Assembly: GCA_052400685.1 (NCBI GenBank)
Contig: JBQTGJ010000002.1
Length of the DNA stretch: 64,000 nucleotides
From: CAZHHH01 sp052400685
Lineage (GTDB): Bacteria > Bacteroidota > Bacteroidia > Bacteroidales > Marinilabiliaceae
Reading direction: 5' to 3' (one strand)
The position numbers and the translations under genes were made by a program. The notes beneath the pieces were generated by a model. It was not told where the DNA came from and made no database searches. It saw nothing but the letters and a program-made list of their open reading frames with translations. This document shows, in pieces, positions 8,276-17,306 of this stretch. How positions within the stretch are numbered: position 1 is the first letter of the stretch; each line of letters opens with the position of its first letter.

Positions 8276-11200
8276 ATGTTGAATCGAATCATCAAACTAT
8301 GTCTTGAAAACCGATTAGTCACCCTATTGGTATTAATTGTTTTAATAGGCTGGGGCGTTATCAATTCACCTTTCGCCTGGGAAACAGGGCTCCTGCCTTC
8401 CGACCCGGTTCCTGTAGACGCCATTCCCGACCTTGGTGAAAACCAACAAATAGTATATACCCAATGGGACGGTCATTCGCCGCAGGACATCGACGACCAG
8501 ATCACCTATCCTTTAACAACGTCGCTTCTGGGCATCGCAGGCGTTAAAACAATACGCAGTCATTCCATTTTTGGCGTATCAAGCATCTATATCATTTTTG
8601 AAGATGACATCGATTTTTACTGGAGTCGCACCCGCATTTTAGAAAAATTAAATTCGCTGCCCTCCGGCACATTACCGGATGGCGTCACCCCCTCTTTGGG
8701 GCCCGATGCCACAGCTCTGGGACAAATATACTGGTACACGCTCGAAGGCAGAGATGAACACGGTAATCCGGCGGGAGGGTGGGATCCGCAGGAGCTTCGT
8801 TCCATCCAGGATTTTTATGTGAAATATGTCCTGACGGCTGCCAAAGGCGTGTCGGAAGTTGCCTCGATAGGTGGATTTGTTAAGGAATACCAGGTTGACA
8901 TAGACCCCAACGCCATGAAAGCATATGGCGTAAATGTAGCTCAGATTATGTGGGCCGTTAAAAACAGCAATCTCGATATTGGTGCGAGAACCATTGAATA
9001 TAACCGTGCCGAATACCTGATCAGAGCCATCGGATCTGTCAAAAACATTGAAGATCTCGGGCAAAGTGTTGTGTCCGTGCATGATAATGTTCCGGTTCGA
9101 TTAAAAGACGTTGCCCACATACATTTGGGTCCGGCCGGCCGCAGAGGTGGCCTTGACAAAGGCGGTTCCGAAGCCGTAGGTGGCGTTGTGGTAGCGCGAT
9201 ACGGGGCCAATCCTTTGCAAACCATCGATAATTTAAAAACTAAAATTGCGGAAATTGAAGCCGGATTGCCATCCAAAACCCTGGCCGACGGGTCGGTGTC
9301 AAAAGTGACCATTGTTCCGTTTTACGACCGCACCGGGCTGATAAAAGAAACGTTGGGCACCCTGGAAGAAGCCATTAGTCTGGAGCTGCTCATCAGCATT
9401 CTGGTCGTAATTGTTCTTGTCTTTAATCTTCGTGCCTCATTTTTAATTTCAAGCCTGTTACCCATCGGAGTTCTAATCACCTTCATTTTGATGCGTCAGT
9501 TTGGGGTTGATGCAAATATTGTCGCCCTTTCGGGCATCGCAATAGCCATTGGCGTGATGGTTGATGTTGGCATAGTTTTTACCGAAAGCATCATCCGACA
9601 TTCCGAATTGCCTGAAAACATTGGCGCCAAAGGCAAGCAACTGGTACAGGTGGTATATACCGCAACAACCGAAGTGGCAACGCCGGTAATAACGGCCCTG
9701 GCAACGACAATCATAAGCTTCCTGCCGGTTTTTGCCATGCAGGCAGAAGAAGGAAAACTGTTCAGACCGCTGGCATATACCAAAACCTTCACCATGCTTG
9801 CAGCTTTGCTGGTTGGACTAGTTATAATACCGACACTGTCGCACCTGATGCTCTCCATCAGATTCAAAACCGAGACCTACAAAAAAATTGCAGGAGCCAT
9901 TACAGCAGCAGCCGGAATCGTTATTGCCATTGCAAGTGGTTATTACATTGCCCTGGCATTAACGGCCTATGGCGCCAATGCCTTTTTCCACGACAGATGG
10001 AAAGAACCACACAAAAGATGGATGAATTACATCAATATCGCCATCACAATAATTGTTGTTGTTTATTTCTTAACAAAGGTATGGCTGCCGCTCGGCGCTC
10101 AAAACAGCTTATTTACCAATTACCTTTTCGTAATTGCAATCATAGGTTCGGTATTAGGCGCCTTGTCGCTGGTCCTCTTTTTTTATGAGAAAATACTAAC
10201 ATGGGCATTGGCCAATAAATGGAAATTCTTATTGACTCCCATTTTAATTCTATTGTCTGGCATCACAGTCTGGCAGGGTTTCGATACTCTTTTTGGATAT
10301 ATGCCGGATTTTATAACAAACAGCAACGGTTATAAATCCATAAGCAAAGCAATGCCCGGAATAGGGAAAGAGTTTATGCCCGCGCTGAACGAAGGCTCCT
10401 TTTTATTTATGCCCACCACCATGCCTCATTCAGGCGTTGCTGAAAATACCGAAGTGATTCAGCTGCTGGACAGGAGAATTAATTCCATTCCGGAAGTTGA
10501 GAGTATCGTAGGCAAATGGGGACGCGTAAATTCAGCCCTCGACCCCGCACCAATCTCCATGTTCGAAAACATCATCAATTATAAGCCGGAATACATCCTC
10601 GACGAAAAGGGGCATCGGATGCGATTTAAAGTTAACCACAACAATGCCTTTGAATTAAAGGACGGCACCACTTATAACCCCCAAAAGGAAGCCTTCCGGT
10701 TGATCGGTAAAGACAACCTCATCAGCGATAGAAACGGCAACTATTTTCGGCAATGGCGCAAAGAAATAACATCGCCGGATGATATCTGGCAGGAAATCAT
10801 TGACCAGGCAAAAATTCCGGGGTTGACCTCAGCTCCAAAATTACAGCCTATAGCAACACGCCTGGTTATGTTACAAACAGGGATGCGAGCGCCCATGGGA
10901 CTTAAAATCTATGGTCCCGATTTAGAGACCATAGAAAAAACAGGACTCCAACTCGAAGCGTTGCTTAAAAATGTAAAAGGAGTATCACCATCCTCTGTTT
11001 TTGCCGACCGGGTAGTAGGCAAACCCTACCTCGAAATGGATATTAAAAGGGATGCCATATCGCGCTACGGAATAAGCATCAGCAGTCTGCAGCGTGTATT
11101 AAACGGGGCAGTTGGCGGCATGCCGCTGACAACAACCATTGAAGGACGGGAGCGGTATTCCGTCAGGGTGCGTTACGCCAGGGCATTCAGAGACAATCCG

Positions 11201-12076
11201 GATGCTTTAAAAGAGATCCTGATACCAACCCCTTCGGGCCAACAAATCCCGTTGGGCGAATTAGTCTCCATCAATTACGTTCGCGGCCCTCAATTGATCA
11301 AAAGTGAAAACACCTTTTTAGTGGGCTATGTCATTTTTGACAAATTACCTAGATTTGCAGAGGTTGATGTGGTTGAAAACGCCATCCAATATCTTGATGC
11401 CCAAATTGAAAGCGGGGATCTTCGACTACCGGCAGGCGTTAGTTATGTCTTCACCGGAAACTATGAAAATCAGATTCGCGCGACGAAACGATTGCTGTTG
11501 GTAATCCCAATATCATTAATTCTTATTTTTCTGATTCTCTATTTCCAATTCAAATCTGTCACCTCAACGGCATTAATCTTTTCGGGTATTATTGTGGCAC
11601 TTTCGGGAGGTTTTATGATGCTTTGGCTGTACGGGCAACCCTGGTTTTTGTCGGGCAGCATAGGAGGCATTGAATTACGCCAGCTATTCCAGGTAAAAAC
11701 CATCCATTTAAGTGTGGCCGTTTGGGTGGGATTTATTGCCTTGTTTGGTGTTGCCACCGACGATGGGGTGCTTATAAGTACCTACATCAGGCAACTCATG
11801 AATAAGAAAAAGCCAAATTCGGTTGCCGGGGTGAGAGCCATCATCCTGCAAGCCGGCTCAAAAAGAGTCAGACCGGCAATCATGACCACTGCCACTACCA
11901 TCATAGCACTATTGCCCATTCTCACTTCAACCGGTAAAGGCTCCGACATTATGGTGCCCATGGCAATTCCCTTATTTGGCGGAATGACCATTGAAGTGCT
12001 TACAATGTTTATTGTTCCGGTACTTTACAGCATGTGGCAGGAAAATAAGCTAAAGGGAAAGAAAAACCCGGCGTAA
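8276..12076 (+). CDS. cusA: CusA/CzcA-family heavy-metal RND efflux pump
   Basis: A 1266-residue inner-membrane RND transporter, longer than E. coli CusA (about 1050) but usual for Bacteroidetes. An N-terminal membrane segment follows MLNRIIKLCLENRLVTLLVL. Porter-domain signatures are present (DPVPVDAIPDLGENQ, DATALGQIYWYTLEG). The TM4 motif AIAIGVMVDVGIVFTES near residue 430 carries the Asp of the proton relay and is closest to the Cu/Ag (HME4) branch. MPALNEGSFLFMPTTMPHSG opens the second half. The C-terminal repeat has GVATDDGVLISTYI and RPAIMTTATTIIALLPI. An unusual extra membrane-rich stretch (about 545-685) lies between the halves. It should pump Cu(I) or Ag(I) from periplasm or cytosol through the CusB and CusC homologues encoded just downstream. 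Confidence 0.93.
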   Translation: MLNRIIKLCLENRLVTLLVLIVLIGWGVINSPFAWETGLLPSDPVPVDAIPDLGENQQIVYTQWDGHSPQDIDDQITYPLTTSLLGIAGVKTIRSHSIFGVSSIYIIFEDDIDFYWSRTRILEKLNSLPSGTLPDGVTPSLGPDATALGQIYWYTLEGRDEHGNPAGGWDPQELRSIQDFYVKYVLTAAKGVSEVASIGGFVKEYQVDIDPNAMKAYGVNVAQIMWAVKNSNLDIGARTIEYNRAEYLIRAIGSVKNIEDLGQSVVSVHDNVPVRLKDVAHIHLGPAGRRGGLDKGGSEAVGGVVVARYGANPLQTIDNLKTKIAEIEAGLPSKTLADGSVSKVTIVPFYDRTGLIKETLGTLEEAISLELLISILVVIVLVFNLRASFLISSLLPIGVLITFILMRQFGVDANIVALSGIAIAIGVMVDVGIVFTESIIRHSELPENIGAKGKQLVQVVYTATTEVATPVITALATTIISFLPVFAMQAEEGKLFRPLAYTKTFTMLAALLVGLVIIPTLSHLMLSIRFKTETYKKIAGAITAAAGIVIAIASGYYIALALTAYGANAFFHDRWKEPHKRWMNYINIAITIIVVVYFLTKVWLPLGAQNSLFTNYLFVIAIIGSVLGALSLVLFFYEKILTWALANKWKFLLTPILILLSGITVWQGFDTLFGYMPDFITNSNGYKSISKAMPGIGKEFMPALNEGSFLFMPTTMPHSGVAENTEVIQLLDRRINSIPEVESIVGKWGRVNSALDPAPISMFENIINYKPEYILDEKGHRMRFKVNHNNAFELKDGTTYNPQKEAFRLIGKDNLISDRNGNYFRQWRKEITSPDDIWQEIIDQAKIPGLTSAPKLQPIATRLVMLQTGMRAPMGLKIYGPDLETIEKTGLQLEALLKNVKGVSPSSVFADRVVGKPYLEMDIKRDAISRYGISISSLQRVLNGAVGGMPLTTTIEGRERYSVRVRYARAFRDNPDALKEILIPTPSGQQIPLGELVSINYVRGPQLIKSENTFLVGYVIFDKLPRFAEVDVVENAIQYLDAQIESGDLRLPAGVSYVFTGNYENQIRATKRLLLVIPISLILIFLILYFQFKSVTSTALIFSGIIVALSGGFMMLWLYGQPWFLSGSIGGIELRQLFQVKTIHLSVAVWVGFIALFGVATDDGVLISTYIRQLMNKKKPNSVAGVRAIILQAGSKRVRPAIMTTATTIIALLPILTSTGKGSDIMVPMAIPLFGGMTIEVLTMFIVPVLYSMWQENKLKGKKNPA

Positions 12077-12181
12077 AGCAACCATGAAATAATTGGTAAC
12101 AAAACGACCATGGTAAAACTTTTCTCACACAGAAAAATGACTGTGGTGGTGCGTTCCGTAAGACTATTAAAAATCAGACAG

Positions 12182-13429
12182 ATGAGAAAATATATAATCA
12201 TACTATTGGGCCTATTGGCAGTGCAAAACATTGCGCTGCATGCCCAACAAAAAATTGACGACTACCTGGCGGTGGCGGCTAAAAACAATCCGGATTTAAA
12301 AGCACAGTTCAATGCCTACCTGGCAGCTCTGGAGCAAATTCCACAAGTTAAGGCTTTGCCCGATCCGACTGTTGCATTTGGTTATTTCATTCAACCGGTT
12401 GAAACCCGTGTGGGAGCGCAACAAGCCAAAGTAAGCATCGCCCAGATGTTTCCCTGGTTTGGGATGCGCACCGCCAAAGAAAACGTTGCCATTGAAATGG
12501 CTCAATCGAAATATGAACTGTTTGAAGAATCTAAATCAAAACTCTTTTACGAGGTTAAATCAATCTGGTACAGTCTTTATTATACAAACAAAGCCATTGC
12601 TGTCACACAAAACAACATCCGGCTCCTTAAGACCCTAAAAAAATTAGCGCTGGTGGTTATGGAAGCAGGAAAAGCTTCGGCCGTTGATGAGTTGGCTGTA
12701 GAGATGGAAATACTTGATCTTGAAAACCAATTACAACAGCTGGTTGATAAGCGACAAACACAAATCGTTGACTTTAACAACCTGTTGAACGTGGATACAA
12801 CGGCGGATATTGACCTTCCTGAAGAGCTTCAGCCGCTGCAACTCATCGCTAACAAAGAAGCAATTCTGGATAGTATCAGGCAAAACAACCACCAGATATT
12901 GAGTCTTAACTACCGGCAGGTATCTCACAAATATCAGCAAACAGTGGCCAGAAAAATGGGCAAACCAAATTTCTCAGTTGGAATGGACTACACCTTTGTG
13001 GGAAAATCATCAAACGCAATGCCGGCTTCCGGCGAATCAGGCAAAGATGCCATTCTCTTCCCGATGGTTGGAATAAGCATCCCGATTTATCGTAAAAAAT
13101 ACACGGCAATGATTAAGGAATCCTCGTTTTTACACGAAGCAGCCCAAAACCAGAAAACCGGTAAAATCAAAACGCTTGAAAGTATCTACGAGAAAGCTTA
13201 TGCCGGTTATACAGATTCGCAACGACGAATTGATCTGCACAACAAACAATTGGAACTTGCGGAAAAATCGCTGCGACTATTACAGTCAGAATATACTACA
13301 GAAGGAAAAAACTTTACGGAACTGTTACGAATGGAACGTCAGATTTTATCGCACCAACTGGCGTTGGAAAAGGCCAAAGCCGACGTCGGCACCAACCTTG
13401 CGCTCATAACCTATCTGATGGGCAGATAA
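12182..13429 (+). CDS. cusC: TolC/CusC-family outer-membrane efflux protein
   Basis: The reading frame is open from 12110. The start at 12182 is preferred because it gives a clean signal peptide (MRKYIIILLGLLAVQNIALHAQ), leaving a protein of 415 residues. The mature part has the long heptad-like helices of the TolC family, including DYLAVAAKNNPDLKAQFNAY at the N-terminus, EKAYAGYTDSQRRIDLHNKQ, and LLRMERQILSHQLALEKAKA near the end. It forms the trimeric outer-membrane duct for the metal efflux pump. It lies between the cusA-like and cusB-like genes, on the same strand with short spacers of 105 and 46 bp, so it is probably one operon. Confidence 0.88.
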   Translation: MRKYIIILLGLLAVQNIALHAQQKIDDYLAVAAKNNPDLKAQFNAYLAALEQIPQVKALPDPTVAFGYFIQPVETRVGAQQAKVSIAQMFPWFGMRTAKENVAIEMAQSKYELFEESKSKLFYEVKSIWYSLYYTNKAIAVTQNNIRLLKTLKKLALVVMEAGKASAVDELAVEMEILDLENQLQQLVDKRQTQIVDFNNLLNVDTTADIDLPEELQPLQLIANKEAILDSIRQNNHQILSLNYRQVSHKYQQTVARKMGKPNFSVGMDYTFVGKSSNAMPASGESGKDAILFPMVGISIPIYRKKYTAMIKESSFLHEAAQNQKTGKIKTLESIYEKAYAGYTDSQRRIDLHNKQLELAEKSLRLLQSEYTTEGKNFTELLRMERQILSHQLALEKAKADVGTNLALITYLMGR

Positions 13430-13475
13430 TCACGCAGAAGAGCAACGCACACAACAATCTTAAAACCAACAGAAA

Positions 13476-15149
13476 ATGACAACTATCAGAAATAAAAAAA
13501 TACCAACGCTAATCATCGTTTTCGCGGCTGCCTTAACAGGCCTGTTGGCCGGCTATCTGATCACCGGTTCATCGTCGGCGCCTTCAACCGAAACGCCAGC
13601 CGGTCAGGACGACGCATCCTCACATGAAATATGGACCTGTTCGATGCACCCGCAAATCAAAAGCGAAGTGCCCGGCCAGTGTCCCATTTGTGGCATGGAT
13701 TTAATTCCTTTGGAAACAAATACAACCAACAACAGCGGGATTAACACCAACGAAATACAAATGAGCGAAACGGCCATTAAGCTGGCCCAGATTCAAACGT
13801 CAACGGTACAAAAAGCATATCCCAACAAAGAGATTCAGCTGTTCGGCAAAATAAAACCCGACGAGAGAAATATCTCAGAGTTATCGGCCCGTTTTGGCGG
13901 ACGCATCGAAACATTATTTGTGAATTTTACCGGACAAGAGGTTTCGAAAGGCGAAAAACTGGCAAGCATTTATTCACCGGATCTGGTCACAGCACAAAAA
14001 GAACTGATTGAATCCGTGGCATACAAAAATTCGAACCCTGAGCTTTACATGGCTTCCAGAAATAAATTAAAACTTTGGAATTTAACGGCGTCTCAAATTG
14101 ATGGTATTGAAACAAAAGGGGAACCCGGATACAACTTTGAGCTGTTATCGCCCATCACAGGAACGGTGACGCAACGACATGTATCAACCGGCGACTATGT
14201 AAACGAAGGCACGCCCCTTTTCCAGGTCATCAACCTCAAAAAGGTTTGGGTTATGTTTGAAGCTTATGAAAAAGACTTATCGTGGCTTCGTAAAAATGAT
14301 GTTGTGACATTTACCGTAGAAGCCATCCCTGGTCAGGTGTTTTCAGGTAAAATTTCACATATCGATCCGTTTCTGGATGCAAAAACAAGAATTGCAAATG
14401 TTCGGGTAGAGGTGGACAACAGCGACCTGAAACTAAAGCCCGAAATGTTTGTCAACGGGCAAATTCAACCTTCATTGTCAAATGGCCGTAAAGAGCTGTT
14501 GATTCCAAAAACGGCGGTATTATGGACGGGCAAAAAATCCGTTGTCTATGTAAAAGTCCCCAATCGGGAGGACGTCACATTTTTATACAGAGAGATTATC
14601 CTCGGAGCGGAAGCAGGCGACGCTTACATCGTTAAAGAGGGTTTGAACGAAGGGGAGGAAATTGCGGTAAACGGCGTGTTTAAAATTGATGCGGCCGCGC
14701 AGTTACATGGCAAAACAAGTATGATGAATCCACCAGAAACCATGGCACCCCACAGTCATAACCACACTAACGGCGCTATGACTGGCGACCCTCAAGCCGA
14801 CCACGCCGGTATGAACATGCATGGGAAACCAGATCCTGAAGAATCATCGGCCGCCAAATATGAAAGCCACACCATGCAAACCAACCTCAAACACACAACA
14901 TTTGAGGTGTCCGGCAATTGTGAGATGTGCAAGTCAACCATCGAAACAGCCACCACGAACCTCGATGGCGTAAATACGGCCGATTGGAATATGGAAACCA
15001 AACAAATAGAAGTGTCATTCAACCCCGACAAAGTAACTATCGACGACATACACACAGCAATTGCGGCAGCCGGTTACGACACAGATAAAATGACCGCAGA
15101 TGAGACTGTTTACAGCAATCTGCCGGAATGTTGCAAATACGAAAGATAA
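13476..15149 (+). CDS. cusB: CusB-family periplasmic adaptor with N-terminal metal-binding domain and C-terminal HMA domain
   Basis: A 557-residue membrane-fusion protein. Residues 8-30 are an N-terminal membrane anchor (PTLIIVFAAALTGLLAGYLI). Residues 50-80 form the heavy-metal-binding domain of CusB-like proteins, with Cys55, Met57, His58, Cys69, Cys72 and Met74 (TCSMHPQI and CPICGMDL). The beta-barrel, lipoyl and hairpin regions follow (about 95-410), for example GRIETLFVNFTGQEVSKGEK and ELLSPITGTVTQRHVSTGDY. A His/Met-rich linker (about 425-460) leads to a C-terminal HMA-like domain with Cys482-x-x-Cys485 (SGNCEMCKSTIE) and a terminal Cys-Cys pair at 552-553. The extra HMA domain is absent from E. 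coli CusB. It bridges pump and duct and probably hands metal to them. Confidence 0.9.
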   Translation: MTTIRNKKIPTLIIVFAAALTGLLAGYLITGSSSAPSTETPAGQDDASSHEIWTCSMHPQIKSEVPGQCPICGMDLIPLETNTTNNSGINTNEIQMSETAIKLAQIQTSTVQKAYPNKEIQLFGKIKPDERNISELSARFGGRIETLFVNFTGQEVSKGEKLASIYSPDLVTAQKELIESVAYKNSNPELYMASRNKLKLWNLTASQIDGIETKGEPGYNFELLSPITGTVTQRHVSTGDYVNEGTPLFQVINLKKVWVMFEAYEKDLSWLRKNDVVTFTVEAIPGQVFSGKISHIDPFLDAKTRIANVRVEVDNSDLKLKPEMFVNGQIQPSLSNGRKELLIPKTAVLWTGKKSVVYVKVPNREDVTFLYREIILGAEAGDAYIVKEGLNEGEEIAVNGVFKIDAAAQLHGKTSMMNPPETMAPHSHNHTNGAMTGDPQADHAGMNMHGKPDPEESSAAKYESHTMQTNLKHTTFEVSGNCEMCKSTIETATTNLDGVNTADWNMETKQIEVSFNPDKVTIDDIHTAIAAAGYDTDKMTADETVYSNLPECCKYER

Positions 15150-15184
15150 ATGGGATATGATGATTTACTGAACTTTTAAAAAAC

Positions 15185-15223
15185 CACCCGTCTCAAAAAA
15201 CAGATAATTTTTTGAGACGGGTG
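15185..15223 (-). terminator. Strong hairpin between converging cus and pectin operons
   Basis: CACCCGTCTCAAAAAA (15185-15200) pairs perfectly with TTTTTTGAGACGGGTG (15208-15223). Read on the minus strand it is followed by a T-run, so it fits as the intrinsic terminator of the leftward GH28 transcript. It may also stop the rightward cusB transcript, which ends 35 bp away. Confidence 0.8.
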
Positions 15224-15278
15224 ATAATAAGTGTTTATTGACTTCGTAACTTTCAGACTTCCCAAATTCTAACAAATA

Positions 15279-16931
15279 CTATTTAAATTCAATTTTGTCA
15301 TTAGGGAAACTACCTTCATAATTTTTCACTTCACTTAATTCACCACCTGATATTTGTAATGCTATTTTCACAGAATCGGGGTATGAAATATCCGACAATT
15401 CAACATCTAAAACATTATCAAATTTAATCACAGGCCCTGACTCAACAGACAACTTCATTTTTTTCATTGTGATATTGGCAGACTCACAAAACTCAGCACC
15501 AAATCTTGATGTCATACTGATATTTTCGAGATGAATACCCTGAATTTTCATTTCAGGTAAGCCATTAAAATACATTGATCTACGGGACTGGCTTGAGACA
15601 ATATCTTTAAAAAAAAGATTTCTGAAACACGGCGTTTCATCCGTCACAGACACAACCTCCCTTTCTTCATTATTTTGACCATCGCCAGAGAGGAGTTCTT
15701 CGGAAGCAGAACGACCGCCATAATATAAATTAAAAGACAGAGCATCAGTAGCAATAGCCTGCATCGTAATATTTGATACATAAATATTTTCAACCACTCC
15801 CCCACGTCCTCTTTTACTTTTAAAACGAAGTCCGACATCTGTACCTAAAAAGCCACAATTACTCACCTTGATATTTTGAACGCCCCCAGACATTTCGCTG
15901 CCCACCACAAAACCGCCATGACCACTATGCACAACACAATTATCAACGATCACATTTTTGGTAGGGCGCGCTCTTTTTCGACCGTCCTCATCCTTGCCTG
16001 ATTTAATACAAATCCCATCATCGCCCACATCAAAGTGACTGTTAACGACTAATGCATTTTCACAAGACTCTAAATCCAGTCCATCTCCATTTTGAGCAAA
16101 ATCAGGATTCCGTACTTTTACATTATCAATAATCAGGTTTTTACACATTAAAGGATGAAGGTTCCAACTCGGCGAATTAGAAAAACAAACGCCGCTCAGC
16201 AGCACATTTTCGCACTCAATAAGGCTGATCATCACAGGGCGTAAAAAATCTTTTACCGACAGCCATTCCTCTTCTGTTTTAAGATTACGAGGGACATTCA
16301 TATCACTTATAGTATCACCTTTAAGAGCTTTGGCCGAAGGGAACCAATAATCCTCCCTTTTGAAGACACCACCTCGCGCTAAAAATTTTTCCCATTGACT
16401 TTCTGTCACCTTTTGTCTTTTAACAGGCCGCCAAAAATCGCCGGATCCATCAATATATCCTTCCCCGGTGATGGCAATATTTTTTAAATTCCGACCAGAA
16501 ACAGGCGACTGACACCGACGCGTGTCCAATCCTTCAAAAATGGTTTCGACCAAAGGATAGTCATCATAGTCTCTACTAAACAATATCAAGGCGCCTTTTT
16601 CAAGATGCAAATTAATATTGCTTTTAAGTACGATGGGCCCTGTAAGCCAAATGCCATGCGGAACATTTAACGTGCCACCCCCCTGGCGTTCGAGGGCGTT
16701 TATAGCTTCCTTAAATACAACCGTATTTTTAAATTCACCATCGCCAACACCCCCAAATTCAGTAATATCTAATTTTAAATCAGGGAATACCGGTTCATAA
16801 ACCTCATCCATTTCAAAAGGAAGATCATCATACAAATAGGCATATTTATAATCATCCTTTTGCAAATTACTGCAATTGACAAAACCGCAAAGCAATATCC
16901 CCCCGCAAATATATTTTAATACTCGATTCAT
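15279..16931 (-). CDS. GH28 polygalacturonase-type glycoside hydrolase (lipoprotein)
   Basis: The frame is open to 16955, but the first eight codons lie in a repeat element. The ATG at 16931 gives a lipoprotein signal (MNRVLKYICGGILLCGFVNC). The remaining 550 residues are a right-handed beta-helix with all GH28 landmarks: NGDGLDLES (N-x-D), VGDDGICIKSG (D-D), SGHGGFVVGSEMSGG (G-H-G) and GLRFKSKRGRGG (R-x-K), at about residues 280-375. GH28 enzymes hydrolyse alpha-1,4-linked galacturonic acid in homogalacturonan or rhamnogalacturonan. An insertion of about 50 residues, WRPVKRQKVTESQWEKF onward, is typical of the Bacteroidetes subgroup. It is the last gene of the pectin locus. Surface or periplasmic location is inferred from the lipobox. 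Confidence 0.9.
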   Translation of the reverse strand: MNRVLKYICGGILLCGFVNCSNLQKDDYKYAYLYDDLPFEMDEVYEPVFPDLKLDITEFGGVGDGEFKNTVVFKEAINALERQGGGTLNVPHGIWLTGPIVLKSNINLHLEKGALILFSRDYDDYPLVETIFEGLDTRRCQSPVSGRNLKNIAITGEGYIDGSGDFWRPVKRQKVTESQWEKFLARGGVFKREDYWFPSAKALKGDTISDMNVPRNLKTEEEWLSVKDFLRPVMISLIECENVLLSGVCFSNSPSWNLHPLMCKNLIIDNVKVRNPDFAQNGDGLDLESCENALVVNSHFDVGDDGICIKSGKDEDGRKRARPTKNVIVDNCVVHSGHGGFVVGSEMSGGVQNIKVSNCGFLGTDVGLRFKSKRGRGGVVENIYVSNITMQAIATDALSFNLYYGGRSASEELLSGDGQNNEEREVVSVTDETPCFRNLFFKDIVSSQSRRSMYFNGLPEMKIQGIHLENISMTSRFGAEFCESANITMKKMKLSVESGPVIKFDNVLDVELSDISYPDSVKIALQISGGELSEVKNYEGSFPNDKIEFK

Positions 16932-16944
16932 AAAAGCCCAATTT

Positions 16945-17084
16945 AGTGTTAGCAAGAAAACTCAAGTACCTGATGAGAAAAATTCAAATTCAAGGCTGAC
17001 GAAGTCCGGAAAATATGATTTACATCTGTAAAAAATCATTTCGGAGCCGCGCATAACGCCGAAGTTGTACTTTTCTTACAAGCA
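16945..17084 (-). repeat. MITE-like element, copy 3 (just upstream of GH28)
   Basis: Its ends are inverted repeats: GTGTTAGCAAGAAAA (16945-16959) and TTTTCTTACAAGCAC (17070-17084). The body carries ATTCAAATTCAAGGCTGACG and GCCGCGCATAACGCCGAAGT, reverse complements of family landmarks. It lies about 14 bp upstream of the GH28 start codon and is separated by TATTTAGTGCC from copy 4. Confidence 0.75.
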
Positions 17085-17096
17085 CTATTTAGTGCC

Positions 17097-17227
17097 TGTC
17101 CATAAAGTCGGAAGTTTGAGCTATAAAGTTCAAATTCAAGGCTTGCGCAGCTCGAAAAATGTGAGTTTACTCCCGTAAATGACCATTTTAAGAGCAAGCG
17201 TAACGCAGAAGTTGGACTTTATAGACA
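17097..17227 (-). repeat. MITE-like element, copy 4 (well preserved)
   Basis: This is a good model for the family. The terminal inverted repeats are TGTCCATAAAGTC (17097-17109) and GACTTTATAGACA (17215-17227), 12 of 13 positions matched. The two halves are also imperfect reverse complements of one another: AAGGCTTGCGCAGCTCGAAA followed by AATGTGAGTTTAC pairs with GTAAATGACCATTTTAAGAG followed by CAAGCGTAACGC. The whole unit could fold into one long hairpin. It contains no coding sequence and was probably mobilised in trans or is a decayed remnant; the source transposase is not in the window. Confidence 0.8.
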
Positions 17228-17306
17228 GACTCTATTTAGATTGAATGCACATATCCCATTCGGCATTCAATTCAAATTCATAATTACCTCAAAAAAACAA
17301 CATCAC

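Noticed and set aside
8071..8307. 78-codon plus-strand frame before the cusA-like gene
   Set aside because: It covers a degenerate repeat element and overlaps the cusA-like start by 32 bp; the translation has no recognisable features.
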